Origin: Rhizobiaceae bacterium
Lineage (GTDB): Bacteria; Pseudomonadota; Alphaproteobacteria; Rhizobiales; Rhizobiaceae
Assembly (NCBI GenBank): GCA_029233925.1
Contig: JARGOX010000011.1
Span: forward strand, 124,001-188,000
Direction of reading: 5' to 3'
DNA: 64,000 nucleotides
Part shown: piece after piece, positions 63,397 through 64,000 of the stretch
Numbering within the stretch: position 1 is the stretch's first letter
How the letters are laid out: each line of letters starts with the position of its first letter
Notes under the pieces: model-generated
What the model was told of the DNA's origin: nothing
What the model saw: the letters and a program-made list of their open reading frames with translations, nothing else
The model's database searches: none
Made by a program: the position numbers and the translations under genes

Positions 63397-64000
63397 ATGA
63401 GCAATGACGAGCCGCACAGGTCAGCGCCCAACGCCATGGTTGGTGACAAAAGCAGACTGGTTGGGTCCTTTCATCGAAGGGCCCTTGAGATGGGCCGCCC
63501 CAAAAAGCAGGCATTGTTCATGCTTGCCGATGCTGTTGCCGTTGTTTTCTGCCTGTTTGTCGCCATGGCTTTTCGCTACGGGCGGATTGATTTTCCTGAC
63601 CGGAACACACTGACCTGGCTATTGCTTGTTCTGCCCATTGCAGGTGTTGCCATCTATTGGTCCCTCGGACTTTACAATGTCGTCATGCGCGCCATGGAAA
63701 GTCGTACCATCAGCATTATCGCCGGAGGCGCAATCATGCTGGCGCTCTTCGTGGCAGCGGCCTCCTATATGGATGACGAGCTTCATATCCCGAAAACCGT
63801 GCCGCCCATTTTCGGAATTCTCGTCTTCGTTGCCATCGGCCTGATCCGCGCTCTGGCGCGCGCCTATCATCAATATGTCTCCGCCCACCTGTTTATCAGG
63901 GAAAACGTCCTGATTTACGGCGCCGGTGCTGCAGGCACACAACTCGCCGCCACGATACAAAGCGGAAATCATTACCGACTTGTAGGCTTTCTGGATGATG
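63397..64000 (+). CDS. CapD/WbpM-type nucleoside-diphosphate-sugar dehydratase, 3' part missing
   Basis: 201 complete codons run off the right edge. After a polar N-terminus there are four hydrophobic segments (about 35-60, 70-90, 105-125, 135-155), then the start of a CoA_binding_3/Rossmann region: ENVLIYGAGAAGTQLAATIQSG and LVGFLDDD-like end. This matches the membrane-anchored dehydratases (PglF, WbpM, CapD) that make UDP-4-keto-6-deoxy sugars for surface glycans. Catalytic SDR domain would lie beyond the window, so the family is inferred from the N-terminal part only. Confidence 0.85.
   Translation, partial: MSNDEPHRSAPNAMVGDKSRLVGSFHRRALEMGRPKKQALFMLADAVAVVFCLFVAMAFRYGRIDFPDRNTLTWLLLVLPIAGVAIYWSLGLYNVVMRAMESRTISIIAGGAIMLALFVAAASYMDDELHIPKTVPPIFGILVFVAIGLIRALARAYHQYVSAHLFIRENVLIYGAGAAGTQLAATIQSGNHYRLVGFLDD

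Overview
The window reads as a chromosomal segment of an alphaproteobacterium, most likely a marine or environmental member of the Hyphomicrobiales (Rhizobiales). The reasons are an rnpB gene directly upstream of mraZ-rsmH-ftsL-ftsI, a complete gbpR / chvE-gguABC sugar uptake locus of the Agrobacterium type, a btaAB pair for betaine lipids, and an ArsR-methyltransferase regulator next to metF. No species is assigned. I see no rRNA, tRNA, prophage, IS element or CRISPR array; this is ordinary chromosome with several accessory metabolic islands.

Layout. 1-3.5 kb: start of the division and cell wall (dcw) cluster on the minus strand, with an array of MraZ boxes and a CtrA-like box in front. 3.5-6.5 kb: RNase P RNA, a lytic transglycosylase, a peptidoglycan amidase and a TerB/DnaJ protein. 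6.5-9.8 kb: a short-repeat patch, a glycosyltransferase, a GDP-mannose 3,5-epimerase-like enzyme and an ArsC-type phosphatase. 9.9-14 kb: GAF-EAL phosphodiesterase, MFS carrier, PLP aminotransferase. 14-23 kb: a sugar island (ABC importer, sugar 1-dehydrogenase, aldonate dehydratase, GguC, LysR regulator) for non-phosphorylative oxidation of L-arabinose or D-galactose. 23-32 kb: DMT exporter, a full-length 5-oxoprolinase, btaAB behind a four-repeat PHO box, a GH25 lysozyme lipoprotein and an MltB-type transglycosylase. 32-46.6 kb: K+/H+ antiporter, DMT exporter, a 25-residue membrane microprotein, an esterase, an AraC regulator, metF with a SahR-like regulator, MOSC protein, EttA, a secreted 12-cysteine Cys-Gly-Ala repeat peptide followed by an unknown gene, a lipase, TerC, a CoA-transferase and a small phosphatase-like protein. 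46.7-59.6 kb: one long minus-strand operon, XRE-cupin regulator, peptide-type ABC transporter, GAF protein, HyuA, HyuB, M24 peptidase, second HyuB. 59.9-64 kb: glpK, a YeeE/YedE transporter, and the start of a CapD/WbpM-type sugar dehydratase cut by the window edge.

How the parts work together. The sugar island couples periplasmic binding (ChvE), import (GguAB) and oxidation to an aldonate and its 2-keto-3-deoxy product, with GguC as the likely next step. The 46.7-59.6 kb operon looks like an uptake-and-hydrolysis pathway for an amide, lactam or hydantoin compound, controlled by an XRE-cupin protein through two identical palindromes.

The items most worth following up are the Cys-Gly-Ala repeat peptide with its structured leader and unknown neighbour, the HyuA-HyuB-M24-HyuB operon with an embedded GAF protein, the 25-residue microprotein, and several operators that can be read directly (MraZ boxes, PHO box, the SahR palindrome, paired XRE-cupin operators). 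All family names come from reading the proteins by eye; no database search was run.
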